Program-made: the position numbers and the translations under genes
Source: Citroniella saccharovorans
Lineage (GTDB): Bacteria; Bacillota; Clostridia; Tissierellales; Peptoniphilaceae
Direction of reading: 5' to 3'
Assembly (NCBI RefSeq): GCF_035481615.1
Contig: NZ_JAYKOT010000001.1
Span: 310,001-374,000 of the forward strand
Length of the DNA stretch: 64,000 nucleotides
Shown here: in pieces, positions 40,487 to 47,380 of the stretch
Layout: each line of letters begins with the position of its first letter
Numbering within the stretch: the stretch's first letter is position 1
The notes under the pieces: generated by a model
Databases searched by the model: none
Told to the model about the DNA's origin: nothing
Seen by the model: the letters and a program-made list of their open reading frames with translations, nothing else

Positions 40487-40739
40487 AAAAAACTATATAA
40501 TTTTTGATAATTCCTCAGATGCTACGAGCTTCTATGAGGAGATAAAAAAAGAGGGAATAAAAGCAACCCTAGCTCCAACACCTAAAGAAATCGAGAAGTG
40601 CTGCGGAGTTACTATCTTGTTTGAAGATGAGAAGGAAATAGAAAAAATAAAAAAGCTTGCTGAAATAAAGGCCCTAAAATATAAAAAAATTTACACGATT
40701 GTTCAAGATATCAATCCAAATAGACTTAAATTTTCATAA
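40479..40739 (+). CDS. DUF3343-family small protein
   Basis: An 86-residue protein with APTPKEIEKCCGVTILFED, the DUF3343 core. The family's Cys in this motif has led to proposals of a sulphur or selenium carrier role. It overlaps the reductase gene, so the three genes form one operon, and is the last before the peptide cassettes. The pairing of DUF3343 with double-cubane reductases supports a maturation or delivery role; inferred. Confidence 0.85.
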   Translation: MPKKNYIIFDNSSDATSFYEEIKKEGIKATLAPTPKEIEKCCGVTILFEDEKEIEKIKKLAEIKALKYKKIYTIVQDINPNRLKFS

Positions 40740-40748
40740 AAGCTTTTT

Positions 40749-40778
40749 TTGAAAATAAGAAATAAAGAATTTTATAAT
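40749..40778 (+). promoter_or_regulatory. Promoter of peptide cassette 1
   Basis: TTGAAA at 40749-40754, an 18-base spacer and TATAAT at 40773-40778. Confidence 0.65.
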
Positions 40779-40849
40779 AGTTAGTATAAAAAAACTTTAT
40801 TAAATACCAAAATATTTAATAAAACAATAATTAACCAGGAGGATAAAAA

Positions 40850-41153
40850 ATGAAAAAAAAATCAAAATTATTTCTAATTACAACGCTAGTCTTTTTTGAG
40901 TGTATTTCCTAAAAATTATGTAAGTGCAGCTCAAATTCAAGGACCTAATATTAGTGAACTTAGAGCACCTGTTAGGGAGTATATTGAGTATAAAGAATAT
41001 GTTCACAAATCAAGTGACGAGTACCGCTTAAATACCATTTATAGAAGTGTCTATGATAATGGCCATAAATATAGTGGAAGTTTGTATTTCAAAGAATTTA
41101 GCAACCATAAGACCTATGCAATATTTACTGGCTATTTATTTTTAGATGATTAA
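40850..41153 (+). CDS. Small secreted peptide of cassette 1, frame broken in the signal peptide
   Basis: ATG 40850 follows CCAGGAGG. The frame gives MKKKSKLFLITTLVFF and then stops; a T6 run at 40892-40897 is the break. With five T the reading is MKKKSKLFLITTLVFLSVFP then KNYVSAAQIQG, a perfect signal peptide with VSAA cleavage, and about 100 residues in all. The mature part has ELRAPVREY, TIYRSVYDNGHKYSGSLYF and ends FTGYLFLDD. No Cys. I do not recognise the family. It shares ELRAPV with peptide 2 and 'GH.YSGSL' and the LFLDD end with peptide 3. A hairpin and the permease follow. Confidence 0.7.
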
Positions 41154-41154
41154 T

Positions 41155-41180
41155 AAAAGGCTAGCTTAGCTAGCCTTTTT
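41155..41180 (+). terminator. Hairpin between peptide and permease, cassette 1
   Basis: AAAAGGCTAGCT / AGCTAGCCTTTTT: a full intrinsic terminator only 2 bases after the peptide stop and 17 before the permease ATG, so the permease depends on read-through. Confidence 0.82.
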
Positions 41181-41197
41181 ACAAAAGGAAGGTCAAA

Positions 41198-43657
41198 ATG
41201 TTAAAGTTTGAAATATATAAGGCGCATAAAAGAAAAATATTTTTGATCCTAGCCATTTTAGCTTTTATAATTGTTTTTACTAAGTATCTTTCTATAAAAA
41301 GTTTTGAAATTATATCTATAGACAATGTAGCTTATTCTTTAGGTGATAAAATAATGGACATAGAAAGGGACATGTTAGAATCAGATAAGTTCACTGATGA
41401 GGAAAAGAAAGCGTTTAATGGAGATAATAGTAAGATTTTTAGGGAGTTTATAAGTGATATTGATTATGATAATATAGATAATAATTCTGAAAAGGATGCT
41501 ATAAAAGTAAGGGATGTAATATTAGAAAGAGATGAAAAGGAGTTAAATCTACTTAAAAAATATAATATTGAGTTAAGTGAAGAAGATAAAAAAGTCATTG
41601 AATGGAAAAAGATTGAAAAGAGTAAGATGCTAGAATATAATACTCCTCTTTCTGAAGCTTCTTTTAGTAAATTTTCTATTAATCCGATAAGAGTTTTAAT
41701 TTATTATTCAGCCTCATATTTTGGTTTATATCCTATAATCATTTTATCAATTCTCTTTTTATATATTATATCTAAAGAAAGGGAAGACGGCTCAATTCAG
41801 CTTTTATTAACTAATCCTAAAAATAGGCTAAGGATTATTTTATCAAAACAGGCCTTAATTATTCTTAGTGGGATCCTTTATTCAGCATTCATTGTCATCT
41901 TTTCTATAATATTAGGCAAATTAAATGGCTTAAATTGGCACAATGGACATTTAGAGATATATAGGATATTTACTCAGAACGGAGATTTAAAATATATAAT
42001 AGCTTATAAGTTGCTATTAAAAATTATATTTTATTTTATAATTATGCTAACTTTTTTTAGCTCAATAATTATATTTACAAGTTCAATTTCTAAAAATCAT
42101 TATAATGGGACAACCATTTTGGTTAGCCTGCTAATTATTATTAATCTTATTATGAATAATGTAAGCAGCTTGAGAACTCCATTAAATCCTGTATATGCAC
42201 TAAATATAAAAAATAATATATTAGGATATATCAAGTTCTCAGACGTTGACTACGAATATATTAATCAAAAACCGATTTTTTACTATTATATTTTCCTTAT
42301 TCTTTCTTTTGTCTTTATATATTTAAGTAAAGATTTCTTATTTAGAGTAAATAATACTAGTAAATCAAGAAATACAGAAATTAAGTCAATTTTTGATATG
42401 GAATTGGGGAAAATAATTCATAATAGTAGCTATATTACTGGAATAGCAAGTTCTACTATATTAATTTTTATAATATTTATGCTTATATTTAATAAGGATA
42501 ACGATTTAAAGAGAATTTATAATGATTACTACCTTGAATACTTTAAAATTGCTTTAGATGTGTGGAAGATGAATGCGAATGCAAATGTAAATGTTGACAC
42601 CGATGAAGATGGCTTAGAAGAATTTAATGATTCATTTTTAGAGGAAGTTAAAATCTATCAAAATTTATATGACCAGGCTCTTAAAGGTCTAGAGGCATAT
42701 AAGAATAAAGATGGTAAGAAATATTATGATGTTAAACTTGCAGAGCTTGGAGATAGGGCAAGAGAGAGTAATAAAATTTTAGAAAGTGGATACTACTCTG
42801 AAGCGACTTACGAAGAGTCAAGAGAAGTTTTAAAATATCTATCAAAAGAAAATATAAGTCCCCTTCAAATAAAACAACCATTTTTTTTATCTTCATTTGA
42901 AAAACTTAAGCCAGATGCTTATAAAGATTTAGACGACAATATCTACTCCCACTCCAGCCTCTACCTACCAAGAAGACTGGAGAGAACCTATCCTCTAGAC
43001 CTTATAATAATAGGCATAATAAGTATGATGGCACTTGGTGGCTACTCATTCGATAAAGAAGATGGAAACCAAATAGAATTTCTTTACACAGAGCCAGTAG
43101 ATAGGAGAAAATACCACACCAGGAAGGTCCTATCCTCCTTCTTAGTAGGGCTTTTAGGACTGGGAATAATATTTGTGCTTCTCCTTATCCTAGGCCTAAT
43201 ATCAGAAGGATTTGGAGACCCAAACTTTCCAATCGTAGAATATGTAAAAGACATAGATATAGAAAACCTGAAGCCAGGTGATACTTCATACTTTAGGCTA
43301 ATCCCAATCTGGGTCTACGACCTAAGGCTCCTAGCATCATATATCTTCCAAATAGGTTTTCTAGCCAGTCTGAGTGCTTTTATCTCCATCTTTGTAAAAG
43401 AGAAGATAAAGGTAGTCGGCTTTACACTTGGAATAACAGGACTATTTTCCTATCTTATGAAGCTGGTAAAGAGTCCAATCAGGATTCTATCACCATTTAG
43501 CCACATGGGAGCCTCAAAACTAGCGAATGGCAGTGTAATAGTTGGGTCTGGCCTAGAAGCCAATAACTTCTACCTAAGCCCGGGAGTATTACTAGCTTGG
43601 ACACTAGTATTTACACTTATTGGAAGCTTTATCGTTAAGAAAAAGGAAGTTAGGTAG
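41198..43657 (+). CDS. ABC-2-like double permease of cassette 1
   Basis: An 819-residue membrane protein built of two similar halves. Each has an anchor segment (about 15-32; 407-428), an outside region of about 140-170 charged residues, then about five segments. After the second segment of each half comes a cytosolic loop of the same type: KEREDGSIQLLLTNPKNRLR and KEDGNQIEFLYTEPVDRRKY. That is the pattern of ABC-2 exporters, here with both membrane units in one chain. No ATP-binding motif is present and no ATPase gene is adjacent. ATG follows AAAGGAAGG. Its 3' third shares a near-identical 279-bp block with cassette 2. Proposed role: export of, or protection against, the neighbouring peptide; inferred. 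Confidence 0.78.
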   Translation: MLKFEIYKAHKRKIFLILAILAFIIVFTKYLSIKSFEIISIDNVAYSLGDKIMDIERDMLESDKFTDEEKKAFNGDNSKIFREFISDIDYDNIDNNSEKDAIKVRDVILERDEKELNLLKKYNIELSEEDKKVIEWKKIEKSKMLEYNTPLSEASFSKFSINPIRVLIYYSASYFGLYPIIILSILFLYIISKEREDGSIQLLLTNPKNRLRIILSKQALIILSGILYSAFIVIFSIILGKLNGLNWHNGHLEIYRIFTQNGDLKYIIAYKLLLKIIFYFIIMLTFFSSIIIFTSSISKNHYNGTTILVSLLIIINLIMNNVSSLRTPLNPVYALNIKNNILGYIKFSDVDYEYINQKPIFYYYIFLILSFVFIYLSKDFLFRVNNTSKSRNTEIKSIFDMELGKIIHNSSYITGIASSTILIFIIFMLIFNKDNDLKRIYNDYYLEYFKIALDVWKMNANANVNVDTDEDGLEEFNDSFLEEVKIYQNLYDQALKGLEAYKNKDGKKYYDVKLAELGDRARESNKILESGYYSEATYEESREVLKYLSKENISPLQIKQPFFLSSFEKLKPDAYKDLDDNIYSHSSLYLPRRLERTYPLDLIIIGIISMMALGGYSFDKEDGNQIEFLYTEPVDRRKYHTRKVLSSFLVGLLGLGIIFVLLLILGLISEGFGDPNFPIVEYVKDIDIENLKPGDTSYFRLIPIWVYDLRLLASYIFQIGFLASLSAFISIFVKEKIKVVGFTLGITGLFSYLMKLVKSPIRILSPFSHMGASKLANGSVIVGSGLEANNFYLSPGVLLAWTLVFTLIGSFIVKKKEVR
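42932..43210 (+). repeat. 279-bp block shared with 46032-46310
   Basis: Nearly identical at DNA level to the matching part of the cassette 2 permease gene (offset exactly 3100), with only a handful of differences by eye, although the flanking coding parts are strongly diverged. Confidence 0.88.
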
Positions 43658-43684
43658 AAAAAAATAAAGAAAAATACAAACTAA

Positions 43685-43751
43685 AATAGCTACACCAGCC
43701 TGTCATTCTGACCGAAGTGGAAGTATCGTATCCTTAGCTGGCGTGGCTATT
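43685..43751. repeat. Long hairpin with a TGTCATTCTGACCGAAGTGG loop
   Basis: Arms AATAGCTACACCAGC and GCTGGCGTGGCTATT pair over 15 positions with two G-T pairs. The loop contains TGTCATTCTGACCGAAGTGG, similar to a short intergenic repeat found in many bacterial genomes. It may end the cassette 1 permease transcript, but has no T-run. Confidence 0.6.
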
Positions 43752-43817
43752 AGTGTATATAGTAATTTTTTTGAAATATAAATTTTTAATAAAAATAGGG
43801 AAATTTCTAAAAATACT

Positions 43818-43846
43818 TTGACAAGGACAATTTATCATGATAATAT
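43818..43846 (+). promoter_or_regulatory. Promoter of peptide cassette 2
   Basis: TTGACA at 43818-43823, 17 bases, TAATAT at 43841-43846. Confidence 0.65.
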
Positions 43847-43951
43847 GAACACATAAGGTATTTAAAATATAATTGAATTTATTTTAAGGAATCAGTGTGC
43901 ATGTATATAATTAACTTTATATTTATTTTTAATAAGAAGGAGCTGAAATAA

Positions 43952-44245
43952 ATGAAAAAGATCTCAAAGTTTATTTCCGCTATTCTTTTAGCTGCACTTG
44001 TTCTTATGCCAAATATGAATGCTTTAGCGGCAGAATTAGAGAATACTGAAATTGTAGAACTTAGGGCACCAGTATATGAAGAGTATCCATACAAAGAAGT
44101 CCACTACCTTTATAGGGGAGAGTATTTTTGAAGAAGTATACAAATAGGAGGACATTTATATGAAGGCTATATTAAATGTTATCCGCAAGAAATTGGTTTG
44201 GATAAAGTGTACTTTTATAAAGGTACATTAAAACTAGTAAGATAG
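43952..44245 (+). pseudogene. Small secreted peptide of cassette 2, with an in-frame TGA
   Basis: ATG 43952 after AGAAGGAG. The signal peptide is MKKISKFISAILLAALVLMP followed by NMNALAA, then ELENTEIVELRAPVYEEYP. The frame meets TGA at 44129-44131 after GEYF, then continues in the same frame for 37 codons, RSIQIGGHLYEGYIKCYPQE and on to YKGTLKLVR, to TAG at 44245. The part after TGA aligns with the GH.Y.G and final-strand regions of peptides 1 and 3, so the stop truncates a real gene of about 97 codons. No hairpin of the SECIS kind follows the TGA. The remaining 59-residue product would lack the conserved end. Confidence 0.7.
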
Positions 44246-44250
44246 TGAAA

Positions 44251-44277
44251 AAGACTAGCTGAAAAGCTAGCTTTTTT
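44251..44277 (+). terminator. Hairpin between peptide and permease, cassette 2
   Basis: CTAGCT-GAAA-AGCTAG followed by CTTTTTT, extended by weaker pairs. It lies 6 bases after the peptide stop and overlaps the region just ahead of the permease ribosome site (AGGAG). Confidence 0.75.
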
Positions 44278-44288
44278 AGGAGTAAATA

Positions 44289-46757
44289 ATGTTTAAGTTT
44301 GAGTTCAAAAAGGTTATAAAATTAAAATACCCAATTATTATAATCTTAATTTTAGCCTTTACCCTGTCCTTAAATGAGCTGAGTATTATAAATAAATGGC
44401 ATCTGATAGACAATAAAAATGTAAAAAATGTCTATGAAAGAAGCTCATACCTTTCTTATTTAGTGGATAATATTTACAGTCTCAATCTATCGGAGGAAGA
44501 TAAAAAAGCCTTAGAGAGAATAGAGTTAGCTGAGGGTTTAAACTTTCTTGATGGAACATATAATAAGGCGGATGAGGCTAAAGATGAGGAAGAAAAATTA
44601 CTTATCTTCAGAGAAGCTACCTTTGAATATGCAAATAGACAGAAAGAGATAATAGACAAATTTGGGATAGAAGTGCCTGAAGAAATGCAAAAAGATATGG
44701 ACTGGAATGATTTTGAAGAAGAAATAATAAGAAAGAATAATACATTCTTGTTTGATTCCCCATCTTCTCTATATGCAATTAATCCATTTAGAGTACTTAT
44801 TGAGTCATCTAATTCTCTTTTTTCTATAATTCCAATACTTGCAATTGTAATTATTTCAATATCCATGGTTGGAGAAGAAAAATTAAATGGAAGTCTTTTC
44901 TTCTCAAAATTTCAACCAATAAGGACTAGAGATGTAGTTCTTTCTAAGTTACTTGTAGGGCTTGTCTTGGCTATACTTTACTCTATTTTTGCCATAGCTT
45001 TTAGCTTAATATTATCGAGAAAGGCTGGCTACCCCTGGTTAAATGGTCATCTAGAAGTCTACAGGATCTTTACAGAAGATGGGAGCTTTAAGTACTATTT
45101 AGCCTATGAACTATTAATAAGGATTGTCTTATACTTCCTAATGATGTTCATGTTTTTTGAATCCCTTGCCCTACTTATTTCAACTAAGGTAAAAAATCAC
45201 TTTTCTGAAATTTTTGTCATCTCTACTATATTACTTATCCTTTATGTGTTAACAAATTCCTTTGAGTCCTTTAGGCTAGCTTTTAATCCAGTCTACAGCC
45301 TAAATATAAAGAATAATATATTAGGCTATATTGAGTATTCTAAAAGCAAGAACTATTTAGAAGAAATATATATTGTTAATAATGGTTACATCCAATATTA
45401 TGTTTATCTTATTTTATCCATTGTCTTTTTATTCTTATCTGAGAAAAATTGGTGGACAGTTAGGGAGGGGCAAAAGAGGAAGGGGAAGAGTGCAGAATCC
45501 CATTTTGGATTTGAAGCTGAAAAGCTTACAAAAGCTCCTAGTTTTAAAATAATGATATTTGCATCAATTTCTATATTTATTGTCATCTTCTCAGTATTAA
45601 TTGCAAAAGATATTAAGATGGATGACTATAACAGTAATGGTAGATTAGCTTTTGATATCAAAAATTTTAGAGATAATGTTGTGGAAAATGCTGAAAATGC
45701 TGCCATATTTACAGGAGACGAAATACCAGCAAGTGAAAAGGCAAAAGTGGAAAAGGTTGAAAAACTCTACCAGGAAGCCCTCAAGGCATATGACTACTAC
45801 AAAGAAGGAAATGGGAATGACTATTATGGTCTAAAAGTAACAGAACTTGAAAATGTTGATAGGTCAGGACATATGTCAATTGATAACTATGTAGCAAATA
45901 CAGCTTCTTATACAGAGTCGAGCGAATTGTATAAGTACTTGTCAGAAAATGACATAAAACCCCTAACCCTATCCTATACCATTTTTATTTCAGCCTACCA
46001 GGAGATGGCCAAGGAGGCAAGTAGCTTCAGGGACGACAATATCTACTCCCACTCCAGCCTCTACCTACCAAGAAGACTGGAGAGAACCTATCCTCTAGAC
46101 CTTATAATAATAGGCATAATAAGTATGATGGCACTTGGTGGCTACTCATTTGATAAAGAAGATGGAAACCAAATAGAATTCCTTTACACAGAGCCAGTAG
46201 ATAGGAGAAAATACCACACCAGGAAGGTCCTATCCTCCTTCTTAGTAGGACTATTAGGACTGGGAATAATATTTGTGCTTCTCCTTATCCTAGGCCTAAT
46301 ATCAGAAGGAATAGGAGACATGAGATTTCCAGTAGTAGAATATATAAAAGAAATAGATCCAGAAAAAATAATGCTAGAACAAAATTCATATTTTAAACTA
46401 ACACCAATCTGGAAATACAACCTAAGACTAATAATAAGCTACATTTTCCAAATAGGCTTCATATCATCACTAGGAGCATTAGTATCAATATTCATAAAAG
46501 AAAAACTAAAAGTAGTAGCAGTAAGCTTAGGAATAATAGGAGGCTTAGCATACCTACAAAGCCTAGTAAAAAGCAGCATAAAAATAATAAGCCCATTTAG
46601 CTATATAAAAGCAAGCAAAATGGCAAATGGAAGCACAATAATAGGAAGTGGAATAAAGACAAATAACATCTACCTAAGTCTAATAATCCTATTTATTTGG
46701 ACAATAATACTTTTACTAATAGGCCTTTATATAGTTAAGAAAAAAGAAGTTAAATAG
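44289..46757 (+). CDS. ABC-2-like double permease of cassette 2
   Basis: An 822-residue paralogue of the cassette 1 protein with the same two-half plan: anchors near 13-31 and 424-445, outside regions after each, and cytosolic loops EEKLNGSLFFSKFQPIRTRD and KEDGNQIEFLYTEPVDRRKY. The outside regions are strongly diverged from those of the other two copies, while the last third is nearly identical to copy 1 (46032-46310) and then to copy 3 (46305-46757), making this gene a mosaic. No nucleotide-binding domain. ATG follows TTAGGAG. Confidence 0.78.
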   Translation: MFKFEFKKVIKLKYPIIIILILAFTLSLNELSIINKWHLIDNKNVKNVYERSSYLSYLVDNIYSLNLSEEDKKALERIELAEGLNFLDGTYNKADEAKDEEEKLLIFREATFEYANRQKEIIDKFGIEVPEEMQKDMDWNDFEEEIIRKNNTFLFDSPSSLYAINPFRVLIESSNSLFSIIPILAIVIISISMVGEEKLNGSLFFSKFQPIRTRDVVLSKLLVGLVLAILYSIFAIAFSLILSRKAGYPWLNGHLEVYRIFTEDGSFKYYLAYELLIRIVLYFLMMFMFFESLALLISTKVKNHFSEIFVISTILLILYVLTNSFESFRLAFNPVYSLNIKNNILGYIEYSKSKNYLEEIYIVNNGYIQYYVYLILSIVFLFLSEKNWWTVREGQKRKGKSAESHFGFEAEKLTKAPSFKIMIFASISIFIVIFSVLIAKDIKMDDYNSNGRLAFDIKNFRDNVVENAENAAIFTGDEIPASEKAKVEKVEKLYQEALKAYDYYKEGNGNDYYGLKVTELENVDRSGHMSIDNYVANTASYTESSELYKYLSENDIKPLTLSYTIFISAYQEMAKEASSFRDDNIYSHSSLYLPRRLERTYPLDLIIIGIISMMALGGYSFDKEDGNQIEFLYTEPVDRRKYHTRKVLSSFLVGLLGLGIIFVLLLILGLISEGIGDMRFPVVEYIKEIDPEKIMLEQNSYFKLTPIWKYNLRLIISYIFQIGFISSLGALVSIFIKEKLKVVAVSLGIIGGLAYLQSLVKSSIKIISPFSYIKASKMANGSTIIGSGIKTNNIYLSLIILFIWTIILLLIGLYIVKKKEVK
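46305..46757 (+). repeat. 453-bp block shared with 49421-49873
   Basis: Near-identical to the 3' end of the cassette 3 permease gene (offset exactly 3116 from GAAGGAATAGGAGA to the stop codon). It begins where the similarity to copy 1 ends, so the switch point is near 46305-46310. Confidence 0.88.
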
Positions 46758-46892
46758 AGTTAAAAGAGCAGCGTTTAGTTGGGATAAAGGTAAAATAAAT
46801 GCTTGCTCTTTTTCTTTTAAAGAATCTTTAATACGAAAACGAACCTGATACTGAAGCATCGATATAATTAGAAAATATAATAAAACAAAAAG

Positions 46893-46921
46893 TTGACAAA
46901 TAGCTAAAAAAATGTTATAGT
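46893..46921 (+). promoter_or_regulatory. Promoter of peptide cassette 3
   Basis: TTGACA at 46893-46898, a 17-base spacer, TATAGT at 46916-46921. Confidence 0.75.
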
Positions 46922-47006
46922 AAAAATAAATATTAAGGATTTTTAAAAAGGTATATAATAGACTACCAGTCTTTTATATAAAATTAAAAGAAAGAAGGGA
47001 AAAAAG

Positions 47007-47336
47007 ATGAAGATGAAGACGAAGACGAAGATGAGAATGAAGATAATTTTATTACTTGCCTTAGTAGCTTTAGTATTTGCTCCAAAACTTACAGTATTTG
47101 CTAAAACTATAGAAGATGTAAAAACAGAGGACAAGCTCTTGGGACCTGTGAAAAACTATATTATTATAGATATATATATTCCAAGAGGAGAAGATGAGTT
47201 TTCTCGAGATAAAATCTATAGAAGAGTTGAAAGAGAAGGACATTGGTATAGTGGTAGTTTGGATTTAAAAGGTAGAGGGTTTTATGGCGGAGAAATAAAA
47301 GCAAAATTTAGTGGAACCTTATTTTTAGATGACTAA
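47007..47336 (+). CDS. Small secreted peptide of cassette 3 (intact)
   Basis: A 109-residue protein, the only intact peptide of the three. The N-terminus MKMKTKTKMRMK is encoded by six hexamers of the ATGAAG/ACGAAG type; several could act as start codons. A hydrophobic core IILLLALVALVFAP and a VFAK cleavage region complete a signal peptide of about 33 residues. The mature part (about 76 residues, no Cys) has DKIYRRVEREGHWYSGSLDL and ends KFSGTLFLDD, matching peptide 1. The family is unknown to me. A bacteriocin, signalling peptide or transporter accessory protein are all possible. Confidence 0.78.
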   Translation: MKMKTKTKMRMKIILLLALVALVFAPKLTVFAKTIEDVKTEDKLLGPVKNYIIIDIYIPRGEDEFSRDKIYRRVEREGHWYSGSLDLKGRGFYGGEIKAKFSGTLFLDD

Positions 47337-47340
47337 TTTA

Positions 47341-47365
47341 ATAATCTCACTATAAGTGAGATTAT
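47341..47365 (+). promoter_or_regulatory. Hairpin between peptide and permease, cassette 3
   Basis: ATAATCTCACT-ATA-AGTGAGATTAT, an 11-bp perfect stem without a T-run, 4 bases after the peptide stop. Its position is the same as in cassettes 1 and 2, but it would act on RNA stability or translation rather than termination. Confidence 0.7.
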
Positions 47366-47380
47366 ACATAGGAGTGTAAT

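Noticed and set aside
44129..44131. In-frame TGA of peptide 2 as a selenocysteine or recoded Trp codon
   Set aside because: No SECIS-like hairpin follows, the aligned residue in peptides 1 and 3 is Tyr rather than Cys, and TGA serves as an ordinary stop elsewhere in the window.
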